In this document: positions 26,132-32,796 of the stretch, one piece after another
How the letters are laid out: the number at the start of each line of letters is the position of its first letter
Numbering within the stretch: position 1 is the stretch's first letter
Notes under the pieces: model-generated
Told to the model about the DNA's origin: nothing
Seen by the model: only the letters and a program-made list of their open reading frames with translations
Databases searched by the model: none
Position numbers and translations under genes: made by a program
Assembly (NCBI GenBank): GCA_022361075.1
Contig: JAKSBQ010000109.1
Coordinates: forward strand, 1 to 33,817
Direction of reading: 5' to 3'
From: Opitutales bacterium
GTDB taxonomy: Bacteria; Verrucomicrobiota; Verrucomicrobiia; Opitutales; JAFGAQ01
Length of the DNA: 33,817 bases

Positions 26132-27025
26132 ATGCTGCCAGCACTACTCACGACGATATTGTTTTCCTTTTCTGCGATCGCAGCAAATCGGTCGGTGTCA
26201 CAGCTTGGCAGTAGCACTGCAAATGTGAGTCGTCTTCTTTTGGCAGCTTTCACCCTGGGAATCGTTGCCATAATCACCGGGGTGTTTCCTGGTTGGTGGG
26301 TTTTCTGGATCTTCTTTCTTAGTGGAGTCGTCGGTTTCGGCTTTGGAGATATCGGGGTATTCTACGCTCTTCCCCGACTCGGTTCAAGGCTCTGCATTCT
26401 CTACACTCAGTGTGTCGCTGCACCTATCGCGGGAATCATTGAATGGCTCTGGATGGGAACCTCCCTCTCGTCTCTGCAAATCTTATGGGCAGCAATGACT
26501 CTTGTCGGTGTCGCCATAGCCTTGGACCCAAGGCATGCTCAAAATTTCAAAAAAGAGCTTTGGCTAAGTGGAACGCTTTTCGGACTACTTGCGGCCTTCG
26601 GACAGGGGGCAGGAGCGGTGATCAGCCGTTACGGATACGATGTAGCGACCGCAACTCACGAGACGGTTCCACCGATGACCGCAGCAGGTTTCAGAGTGTT
26701 CGGAGGGGTATTAGTTGCAACGATCGCCTTTCTGATCGTTGAAAAAAAGGAAAGAGCTTCGCTAACCCAAACAAGGAAGAGAAAATTCGTCATTCTGTTC
26801 ATCATTCTAAACGCACTGGCGGGTCCGATTCTTGGAGTCAGCTGCTATCAATGGGCCTTGGCAGTTCAGCCCAGTTTTGTCGTTCTTCCGATCGTAGCGC
26901 TCTCGCCAATCGTAGTCATCCCGATGTCCATGCTTTGGGAAGGAGATCGTCCAAGTATTTCTTCAATCTTAGGAGCATTGATCGCTGTTGGCTCTGCGAT
27001 TATGCTAACACTGGCAACCATTTGA
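26132..27025 (+). CDS. EamA/DMT-superfamily transporter
   Basis: The 297-residue, very hydrophobic protein has about ten membrane segments arranged as two similar halves, the layout of EamA-type drug/metabolite transporters. Segments include LLTTILFSFSAIAA, LLLAAFTLGIVAIITGVF, WVFWIFFLSGVVGFGFG, ILWAAMTLVGVAIAL, FVVLPIVALSPIVVIPMSML and SILGALIAVGSAIML. The substrate cannot be told from sequence; the superfamily exports metabolites and amino acids or takes up nucleotides and sugars. Its stop is 2 nt before the HAD phosphatase start, so the two form an operon. Confidence 0.88.
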   Translation: MLPALLTTILFSFSAIAANRSVSQLGSSTANVSRLLLAAFTLGIVAIITGVFPGWWVFWIFFLSGVVGFGFGDIGVFYALPRLGSRLCILYTQCVAAPIAGIIEWLWMGTSLSSLQILWAAMTLVGVAIALDPRHAQNFKKELWLSGTLFGLLAAFGQGAGAVISRYGYDVATATHETVPPMTAAGFRVFGGVLVATIAFLIVEKKERASLTQTRKRKFVILFIILNALAGPILGVSCYQWALAVQPSFVVLPIVALSPIVVIPMSMLWEGDRPSISSILGALIAVGSAIMLTLATI

Positions 27026-27027
27026 TC

Positions 27028-27501
27028 ATGATAAAAACCGACTACAAAGTCTTCGTTTTCGATTTGGATTTTACGCTCTGGGATGCTGGAGGATCCTGGT
27101 GCGACTGTACGAATCCCCCTTATCACAAAGATTCAAATGGTAGCGTTTTCGATTCCTACGACAGGCATATTCGTCTCTACGACGACGTGCTGGACATTCT
27201 TGAATCACTTAAAAATTTTAATTTTGAAGTCGCTTTGGCATCACGAACCGGTGCTCCAAACTGGGCAAATCAATTGACGAACATGCTCGGAGTGGATCCT
27301 TACATCGACTACCGGGAGATTTATCCGGGATCAAAAATCCCCCACTTGAATCGAATCATGAAGGCATCTGGAAATAGCGCTTCGGATCTAGTCTTCTTCG
27401 ACGACGAGCAGAGAAATATCCACGATGCGAAATCCATAGGCGTCGATGCCGTTTATGTTTCGAACGGTATCAATTGGCAGTTGATCAAGCGTTCGATCTA
27501 A
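27028..27501 (+). CDS. MDP-1-like HAD-superfamily phosphatase
   Basis: From ATG 27028 (2 nt after the transporter stop) the protein has 157 residues; the longer frame upstream lies inside the transporter gene and is not used. HAD motif I is FVFDLDFTLWDAGG, motif II VALASRTGAP, and motif III with motif IV is IYPGSKIPHLNRIM followed by LVFFDDEQRNIHDA. These closely resemble eukaryotic magnesium-dependent phosphatase 1. MDP-1 dephosphorylates protein tyrosine or glycated-protein sugar phosphates, with a fructosamine-repair role proposed. Which substrate applies here is unknown. Both nucleophilic (first) and general-acid aspartates are present. Confidence 0.88.
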   Translation: MIKTDYKVFVFDLDFTLWDAGGSWCDCTNPPYHKDSNGSVFDSYDRHIRLYDDVLDILESLKNFNFEVALASRTGAPNWANQLTNMLGVDPYIDYREIYPGSKIPHLNRIMKASGNSASDLVFFDDEQRNIHDAKSIGVDAVYVSNGINWQLIKRSI

Positions 27502-27510
27502 TCTCGAAAC

Positions 27511-28578
27511 TTATCGATGGTCGTCGCTGAGAGAAGCAGTTTTAGGGGGCTCGTCAGATTCGGACATTTTTTCAAGCTCCTCTCGAGGCACTTGAGCAAC
27601 CTTTAAACTGAAAGTCCGTTCTTCTTTGCCCCTCAAAACCCTGACCTTTGTGTAACGACCAATTCGGGCGAAAAATCTTGCGTTTCTCACATCACTCGGA
27701 GTGCGAATCTCAAAGTCACCAATCTCAAGCAACCGGTCGCCAGCTGCTAAGCCGACCGACTCTGCAGGACCGCCAGGGATGACTTCGTCGATCACCACTC
27801 GCGAACCACGAACGACCTCGGTAGTTTCGCGGCCTTCAATTCCAAACCAACTGTAAATCACTTCCCCTGCGAACATCAGATCGTCACGAATACGGAAAAG
27901 CGCTCGTGTGGGAAGGATGTAGGACGATGGGATGTCTAACAAAGTAAGAACGTTCATCCCGATCAGCCGTCCATTAAGGTCGAGAACTGGAGTTCCTCCT
28001 TCACCGAGACCAAAGAAAATATTGGTTCGAAGGTGAGTCGTCTGAAACGCACGTCGGTAAATGCTACTTTCGTAGCCTGTTACCAATCCAAAATTGGGTG
28101 TGGGATCAAATTCAAGAGGAAGTGAAATTCCGATGACCATCGATGCAATCGCAGGTTGCTCTGGAGAATCATCGAGTCGTATGAAGGTAAAATCATCCGG
28201 AACGATGTCTGCTTTGAGCAATGCTACGTTATTTCTCCGGTCTTCTCCCAAAACAGTGGCGGGATAAGCTATTCGATTGTGTTCGATCCAAATCTGTTTT
28301 GCTTCGAAAACCACACTTCGCGTGGTAAGGATGTGCCCAAGACGGCTCACGAAAAATCCTGTCGCAATTCGGATATCCTGTTTCTTTTCCCCGTTTTCAT
28401 CTTCGCGTTCGAACAGTGCATTGATTCGAACCACTGAAGAACGATGTTCCTCGAAAACCTCGATGATGCGGTTTTGAAGATTTAAAAAATCAGCCTGTCC
28501 CAACAATTGATGGCTGAATACAAGGAATCCACAAATTGTAGAAAGTATGATTTTGCTACCGATCCTAATTGGGAACAT
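27511..28578 (-). CDS. HtrA/DegP-like PDZ protein with all catalytic positions replaced (pseudoprotease)
   Basis: The 355-residue exported protein (signal segment IILSTICGFLVFSHQLLGQ) has a trypsin-like HtrA domain (about 40-230) and one PDZ domain (about 245-330, VIDEVIPGGPAESVGLAAGD). In place of HtrA GYxLTNxHVV it reads GHILTTRSVV, so the His position is S88. DRRNNVALLK replaces DxxTDLAVLK, so the Asp position is N117. GLGEGGTPVLD replaces NPGNSGGPLV, so the Ser position is G194. The fold-defining residues around them are kept (TGFFVSRLG, GRLIGMNVL), so this is a preserved inactive scaffold, not a decayed gene. It follows the one-TM anti-sigma-like protein by 45 nt and is likely part of the ECF sigma operon. 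A peptide-sensing or regulatory role is inferred. Confidence 0.85.
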   Translation of the reverse strand: MFPIRIGSKIILSTICGFLVFSHQLLGQADFLNLQNRIIEVFEEHRSSVVRINALFEREDENGEKKQDIRIATGFFVSRLGHILTTRSVVFEAKQIWIEHNRIAYPATVLGEDRRNNVALLKADIVPDDFTFIRLDDSPEQPAIASMVIGISLPLEFDPTPNFGLVTGYESSIYRRAFQTTHLRTNIFFGLGEGGTPVLDLNGRLIGMNVLTLLDIPSSYILPTRALFRIRDDLMFAGEVIYSWFGIEGRETTEVVRGSRVVIDEVIPGGPAESVGLAAGDRLLEIGDFEIRTPSDVRNARFFARIGRYTKVRVLRGKEERTFSLKVAQVPREELEKMSESDEPPKTASLSDDHR

Positions 28579-28623
28579 GGGTCGATAAAACCAGCGCTAC
28601 CGAGATTGGCAAACGCTAAACGG

Positions 28624-29166
28624 TCAATACTTGAGATTGACCGGCAAAAACCTGGAGTCATCCGAAAGAATCTGAACACGGTCGTTCACGTAGGTGCGTC
28701 CTGACTCTGAACCGGAATTACTCTGCCAAATATCCCCTTCGAGTTTGTAACCTTGAGGGTCGATTTGGTAGGAATCTACCAAAAAACGAGTCTGATCGAC
28801 CATCGATTTTCTTCGAGCCAACTCTCGAGTGGTTTCCAAGGCCAAATCTCTGGATGAAATCGATTCGACTGCTTCATTTTGAGCCATGTTGAAGCGATTT
28901 TTCTCCGCCTGGTTTTCTACATACAGATTTTGAACGCCCAGATAGGTCGGAACTCCACAGAAAACAAAGGCCATCGCCACAGCGGTTTGCTGGAACCAAC
29001 GACGCTCCCACAATGCCGCCCATGTGCCACGCTTTTCTTGAACCAAAGCCTCCATAGACTTCTTGCGCAGGCCCTGGTCGAATTGTTCCCAAAACTCAGG
29101 ATCCGGCTGCTCAAATTTCTTAAGCTTCAACAAGTCTTCTACTTCTACTTTTGGTTTCTGATCCAT
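28624..29166 (-). CDS. One-TM protein in the anti-sigma position
   Basis: The 180-residue protein directly follows the ECF sigma gene by 9 nt, the usual place of its anti-sigma factor. The cytoplasmic N-terminal part (residues 1-57, LLKLKKFEQPDPEFWEQF, helical and charged) is followed by one membrane segment (about 58-79, FQQTAVAMAFVFCGVPTYLG) and an extracytoplasmic part of about 100 residues with coiled-coil character (about 80-120). The zinc-binding HxxxCxxC motif of ZAS anti-sigmas is missing. Anti-sigma function is therefore inferred from gene order and topology, not from homology. Confidence 0.72.
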   Translation of the reverse strand: MDQKPKVEVEDLLKLKKFEQPDPEFWEQFDQGLRKKSMEALVQEKRGTWAALWERRWFQQTAVAMAFVFCGVPTYLGVQNLYVENQAEKNRFNMAQNEAVESISSRDLALETTRELARRKSMVDQTRFLVDSYQIDPQGYKLEGDIWQSNSGSESGRTYVNDRVQILSDDSRFLPVNLKY

Positions 29167-29175
29167 ACGCGACGC

Positions 29176-29817
29176 TTAATCTACAAAATCTTTCAGATGC
29201 ACTCTCAGTTGCTGTTTGGCATAATGTAAACGAGAGCGCACCGTACCCACGGAGCATTTAAGAATATCTGCAATTTGCTCATGACTCATTCCTTCAATTT
29301 CAAATAAAACTACTACACTCCTGTGCTTAAGAGACAGCTTTTGCAGCGCTTCGTTCAATTTTTCATGAAGTTCCTTGAGCAAAGTTCCTTTTTCGGTTTT
29401 GTTTTTGGCCGAAATGACATCGAAGATATCGGACTGAGAAGCTTCTTGGTCGATATTGTCGAAACTTAAAAATTTCCGGTTCCTGAACTTTTTGAGGTGG
29501 CTCAGAGTGTTATTCACCGCAATTCGATAAATCCAGGTATAAAAAGATGAATTTCCTTTGAATCTGTTGATCGATTGGAAGGCCTTGATGAAGGCTTCTT
29601 GAGTCAAGTCTAGGGCATCCTCGCGGTTCGAGGTCAAGTTGTATACAACTGAGTAAAGCCTTTCGCGGTAGCGGTGAACCAAAATGTCGTATGCAGCTAC
29701 GTCACCACCCTGAACGCGAGTCACCAAAATTCGATCAGCCTCTCGTTGACTGGTCGTCTTTCCGGTCGCAACTGCATCAGCGTTGACGGATTTACTGCTC
29801 ACCATAGTGCCTATCAT
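29176..29817 (-). CDS. ECF RNA polymerase sigma factor, RpoE-like
   Basis: The 213-residue protein has sigma region 2 (YDILVHRYRERLYSVVYNLT, DALDLTQEAFIKAFQSINRF, SSFYTWIYRIAVNNTLSHLK) and region 4 (LSLKHRSVVVLFEIEGMSHE and SVGTVRSRLHYAKQQL) without regions 1 and 3. The 2.3-2.4 segment FYTWIYRIAVN is typical of RpoE-like ECF factors that answer envelope stress. A second ATG at 29805 with AGG just upstream may be the true start. It is followed by the candidate anti-sigma and the HtrA-like pseudoprotease, and is preceded by polyprenyl synthase (22 nt). The promoters it recognises cannot be read from here. Confidence 0.93.
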   Translation of the reverse strand: MIGTMVSSKSVNADAVATGKTTSQREADRILVTRVQGGDVAAYDILVHRYRERLYSVVYNLTSNREDALDLTQEAFIKAFQSINRFKGNSSFYTWIYRIAVNNTLSHLKKFRNRKFLSFDNIDQEASQSDIFDVISAKNKTEKGTLLKELHEKLNEALQKLSLKHRSVVVLFEIEGMSHEQIADILKCSVGTVRSRLHYAKQQLRVHLKDFVD

Positions 29818-29839
29818 CTTGTATCAGGTAGTTAATTAC

Positions 29840-30859
29840 TCAAGCCAAAAGCTCAATTTGCGCACTCACAAAACTCAGCAACTCACGAAGTCTAAGGGTA
29901 GCCGGAAGATCTCCGAACGGATTCAACACATCGGAGCCTCTTTGGATCTGTTGGTTGAAATGATCCATCACTTTGCCTTTGATTTCGTGTGTGCGCATGA
30001 GTGTCGCAATGGTATCGACGGGCACTTCTTCAGAATTGTTCAATTCTTCTAGAAATTTCTCCTTTTCAGTAGAATTCAGGGATTCGAGTAGCAAAATGAT
30101 CGGGAGTGTAAATTTCCCCTTCAGGATATCTGTGTTCAGGGTTTTTCCCATTCGTTCCTCAGTGGAAAAGATGTCCGCATAATCATCGAAGATCTGGTAA
30201 GCCGTTCCAAGATGATAACCATAAGCCCCACTCGCATTTATAAATTCCCTGGAATAGCCACCAATGGCCGCGCCAAGATGACAGGCCACACGAAAAAGCT
30301 CAGCTGTTTTCATCTCGATACACCGATAGTAGGAGGCCAAATCCATTTTTTCGTCACCCCTTCGAAAGGATTGATGAATCTCTCCCGTACAGACTGTCCG
30401 AGTACTCGCAGCTACTTCGCGACAAACCTCCACGGTCGGGAATTCTGCAGCCAATCGCAAAGCGTGGGAAAACAGAGCGTCACCGAGCAAAACTGCAACA
30501 GAAGAACCGTATTTTTCCATCACAGAGTCTCGTCCATGACGAACCGATGCGTCGTCGATGATATCGTCATGTACCAAGGTGGCGGTATGAACGAGTTCGA
30601 TTACAGTCCCCAATTTCACCAGTGCAGGATCGGGTTCTCCTTCCCGGTATCCAGAAAAATAAACGAGCACTGGTCGGATGCGCTTTCCTCCTTTTTCGAG
30701 ACAATAATGAACCAAATCCCGGATCTCTGGTTCAAACGCCTTCCTTTGCTCCCCAATGTACTCGTTTACCGCTTCAAGATAGTCACCCGCGTGCGCTTTG
30801 ATTACAGAGAAATCAGTTGCCAAGGTAGATGGCTTATCGTCTTGCGGATTTTCACTCAT
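29840..30859 (-). CDS. Long-chain polyprenyl diphosphate synthase
   Basis: This trans-prenyltransferase condenses isopentenyl diphosphate onto an allylic primer to make the side chain of quinones or a related long-chain carrier. Both aspartate-rich motifs are intact: first DDIID (98-102, in ATLVHDDIIDDASVRHGR) and second DDYAD (225-229, in YQIFDDYADIF). GGKRIRP (57-63) is the upstream substrate motif. I start at ATG 30859 (339 residues) because the extension to a TTG at 30910 adds no recognised sequence. Product chain length cannot be predicted by eye; IspB-type octaprenyl or a similar enzyme is most likely. Confidence 0.92.
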   Translation of the reverse strand: MSENPQDDKPSTLATDFSVIKAHAGDYLEAVNEYIGEQRKAFEPEIRDLVHYCLEKGGKRIRPVLVYFSGYREGEPDPALVKLGTVIELVHTATLVHDDIIDDASVRHGRDSVMEKYGSSVAVLLGDALFSHALRLAAEFPTVEVCREVAASTRTVCTGEIHQSFRRGDEKMDLASYYRCIEMKTAELFRVACHLGAAIGGYSREFINASGAYGYHLGTAYQIFDDYADIFSTEERMGKTLNTDILKGKFTLPIILLLESLNSTEKEKFLEELNNSEEVPVDTIATLMRTHEIKGKVMDHFNQQIQRGSDVLNPFGDLPATLRLRELLSFVSAQIELLA

Positions 30860-30942
30860 AGAGAAGGGAAAACAAATATCCGAAAACCTGGCAAGCGAAC
30901 GTTGACCCAATGACGGACTCCCAGGATCACATTCGACGGAAA

Positions 30943-31389
30943 CTACATCCCGTATTCGCTGGAAGTTATGTAGCGCTCCAAGTGCTCGATATTTGCCTCT
31001 TGGTCTTCCATGACCGCCTTGAGTACATCGCCGATACTGATGATGCCGATAAACTCATCACCGTTCATGACTGGCAGGTAGCGAATACGCTTCTCCGTCA
31101 TAAGGTGCATGCAGTCTCTGGTGGTCATTTCTTTGGAAACTACCAAAAGCTTGTCGATCATGGTTTCGCTCACGGGAGTGTCTCTGGAAGCTTTGCCTTT
31201 AAGGATCACCTTTCTGGCATATTCCCTCTCGGTGATGAGTCCTACTAATTTATTCTCGTGCATCACGACAATCGCTCCTACGTCGTGTTTTTCCATCATT
31301 TGTAGAGCTTCCAAAGTGGTGGCGTCAGGAGAGATGCTGATGAGGACGCGGGGTATTTTTTGATCCAGAATAGTTTGTACAGTTGCCAT
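30943..31389 (-). CDS. Stand-alone CBS-pair protein
   Basis: The 148-residue cytoplasmic protein consists of two CBS domains: ISPDATTLEALQMMEKHDVG with LVGLITEREYARKVI, and VSKEMTTRDCMHLMTEKRIR with FIGIISIGDVLKAVM. CBS pairs form a Bateman module that binds AMP, ATP, SAM or similar ligands and usually signals energy state to a partner. No effector domain is attached, so the partner is unknown. It lies 83 nt upstream of the polyprenyl synthase start on the same strand and may head that transcript. Confidence 0.9.
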   Translation of the reverse strand: MATVQTILDQKIPRVLISISPDATTLEALQMMEKHDVGAIVVMHENKLVGLITEREYARKVILKGKASRDTPVSETMIDKLLVVSKEMTTRDCMHLMTEKRIRYLPVMNGDEFIGIISIGDVLKAVMEDQEANIEHLERYITSSEYGM

Positions 31390-31456
31390 GTATTAAGCAT
31401 AATTTGGAATCAATCCCGCCGCAAGTTACGAAACAGATTTCCTGCGTAATTGTCAC

Positions 31457-31481
31457 AAAAAAACCCGCCGTGATTGGCGGG
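31457..31481 (-). terminator. Intrinsic terminator downstream of the DUF4870-like gene
   Basis: On the minus strand CCCGCC-AATCAC-GGCGGG is followed directly by a run of seven or more T. On the plus strand this shows as an A-run at 31456-31463, CCCGCC at 31464-31469 and GGCGGG at 31476-31481. It lies 30 nt beyond the stop of the gene at 31511-31801 and should separate it from the CBS-protein cluster. Confidence 0.85.
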
Positions 31482-31510
31482 GTTTCAAACTTAAATAACT
31501 TAAACCTGGA

Positions 31511-31801
31511 TTAGAGCGATTTGAACCAATCCTGGAAATATTGTCCGAGCCAAGGAGTCAGTTTTTGCTCACCTTGGATGGAGCCGATCAAGCTCATCAC
31601 CCAAAATACAAGAACGACAATCCATGCGAAGAGATTGACAACCGGAATTAGGCCACTAACGAATCCCAACAGTATGATGCCGAGATTTTGGCGAATGTAG
31701 AAACTCGCGAGTTCATCTTTCTCGCTGTTGTTGATGACCAGAGCAATGATCCAGCCAATGAGTGTGATGTGTGAGACGATTGCTTTAGTTTTTCCGTCCA
31801 T
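31511..31801 (-). CDS. Small membrane protein, DUF4870/Tic20-like
   Basis: From ATG 31801 (MDGKTKAIVSH) the protein has 96 residues and three hydrophobic helices: ITLIGWIIALVIN, FYIRQNLGIILLGFVSGLI and VNLFAWIVVLVFWVMSLIG. It ends QKLTPWLGQYFQDWFKSL. The pattern SHITLIGWIIALVIN...SFYIRQNLG is typical of DUF4870-type proteins, small membrane proteins of unknown role. Extension of the frame upstream translates the antisense-free tRNA-Arg gene (QASLAQLDRASGFGPEGW) and is an artefact. It is followed by a strong terminator. Confidence 0.8.
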   Translation of the reverse strand: MDGKTKAIVSHITLIGWIIALVINNSEKDELASFYIRQNLGIILLGFVSGLIPVVNLFAWIVVLVFWVMSLIGSIQGEQKLTPWLGQYFQDWFKSL

Positions 31802-31826
31802 TGAGAGAATGTGTGTTATGGTTAAA

Positions 31827-31903
31827 TGGCACATCGCGAGGGACTCGAACCCCCAACCCTCTGGTCCGAAGCCAGATGCTCTATCCAATTGAGCTAGCGA
31901 TGC
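31827..31903 (-). tRNA. tRNA-Arg (anticodon UCG)
   Basis: On the minus strand the 77-nt gene starts GCATCGC TA GCTC and ends GCGATGT G CCA, with CCA encoded. The acceptor stem pairs fully except for one G-U. The D arm is GCTC...GAGC. The anticodon stem TCTGG/CCAGA holds loop CTTCGGA, giving anticodon UCG (reads CGA and by wobble CGN). The T arm is GGGGG-TTCGAGT-CCCTC. It lies 25 nt upstream of the DUF4870-like gene, so they may share a promoter. Confidence 0.95.
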
Positions 31904-31991
31904 TTGAACAACGCAGAAGATGGCACAAGTTGTACAAATCCACAAGGCGAAAGTAGGATCTATCAGCTTCTAACTTCTCACCATTGTTGGG

Positions 31992-32636
31992 TCACATTTC
32001 GCTGAGAAATGGGTTCAGCGAACGTTCCTGGCCGACTGTTGTTTTGGGTCCGTGTCCTGGATAAATGATCATTTGAGGGTCTAGTGGAAAAAACTGTTTA
32101 CGAATCGATTCCATGAGCGCCTCATGCGAACAACCAGGAAAGTCCGTGCGTCCCACACTTCCAGCAAAGATCACATCTCCGGAAATCACCCAATTGAGAT
32201 CCTCCATGATAAAAGAAATACTTCCGGGGCTGTGGCCAGGCGTATGCACCACACGGGTTTTCACACCCACAATCTCAATTTCTTGCCCATCCTCCAAATA
32301 GCCATCAACTTTTCCTGGATGATACTCAATTCCCGGGATTGAAAAACTAGCCATTAACTCAGGGTTTTTAATCAAGACTTCGTCCTCCATGTGAGCAAAA
32401 ATTGGGACTCCAACCTTGTTAAATTCATGCACATCCAGGATGTGGTCCCAATGACCGTGAGTGAGCCAAACTCCATCGAGTTCCGCATCATGCCTCTCAA
32501 GTTGTTTGTCAACTTCCACTTTCGCTCCAAATGGAGAATCAAACAACGCGGCTTTCCCAAGGTCCTCGTTGATGATCAAATAGGCGTTTGTCCCGATGGG
32601 CGGTAACTCGAAAATTCGGATCTTAATCTGACTCAT
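31992..32636 (-). CDS. Metallo-beta-lactamase-fold hydrolase, glyoxalase II-like
   Basis: From ATG 32636 the protein has 214 residues (MSQIKIRIFELPPIGTNAYL). The metal-binding motif is THGHWDH (H60, H62, D64, H65), followed by the later histidine in VVHTPGHSPGSISF, the bridging aspartate in WVISGDVIFAGSVGRTDF and the last histidine in IIYPGHGPKTTVGQE. This layout fits the glyoxalase II branch, which hydrolyses thioesters such as S-lactoylglutathione or similar. The substrate is not proved. A longer frame starting with TTG at 32735 adds 33 unrelated residues, and I do not use it. It is divergent from recC. Confidence 0.92.
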   Translation of the reverse strand: MSQIKIRIFELPPIGTNAYLIINEDLGKAALFDSPFGAKVEVDKQLERHDAELDGVWLTHGHWDHILDVHEFNKVGVPIFAHMEDEVLIKNPELMASFSIPGIEYHPGKVDGYLEDGQEIEIVGVKTRVVHTPGHSPGSISFIMEDLNWVISGDVIFAGSVGRTDFPGCSHEALMESIRKQFFPLDPQMIIYPGHGPKTTVGQERSLNPFLSEM

Positions 32637-32796
32637 CATTCTGGCTTTTTCCAAGAATGTGAGAGACCGAGGCTCAAGCTGGCAAGAGTTTTTAGATTCC
32701 ATACACGAACCTTCGTCACAAATCTTCTTAGCCAAAGCGACGGATCGTTTCTTTACAAAAACTCTGCAACTCTGGATAATCTAACACAACTCATCC

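Noticed and set aside
26851-27027. Upstream extension of the HAD phosphatase
   Set aside because: It lies inside the transporter gene in another frame. The DLDFT motif sits right after the ATG at 27028.
30212-30913. Plus-strand open frame of 233 codons
   Set aside because: It is antisense to polyprenyl synthase, whose two aspartate-rich motifs are intact.
31802-31945. N-terminal extension of the DUF4870-like gene
   Set aside because: The extra residues translate the tRNA-Arg gene, a well-known artefact. The ATG at 31801 is the sensible start.
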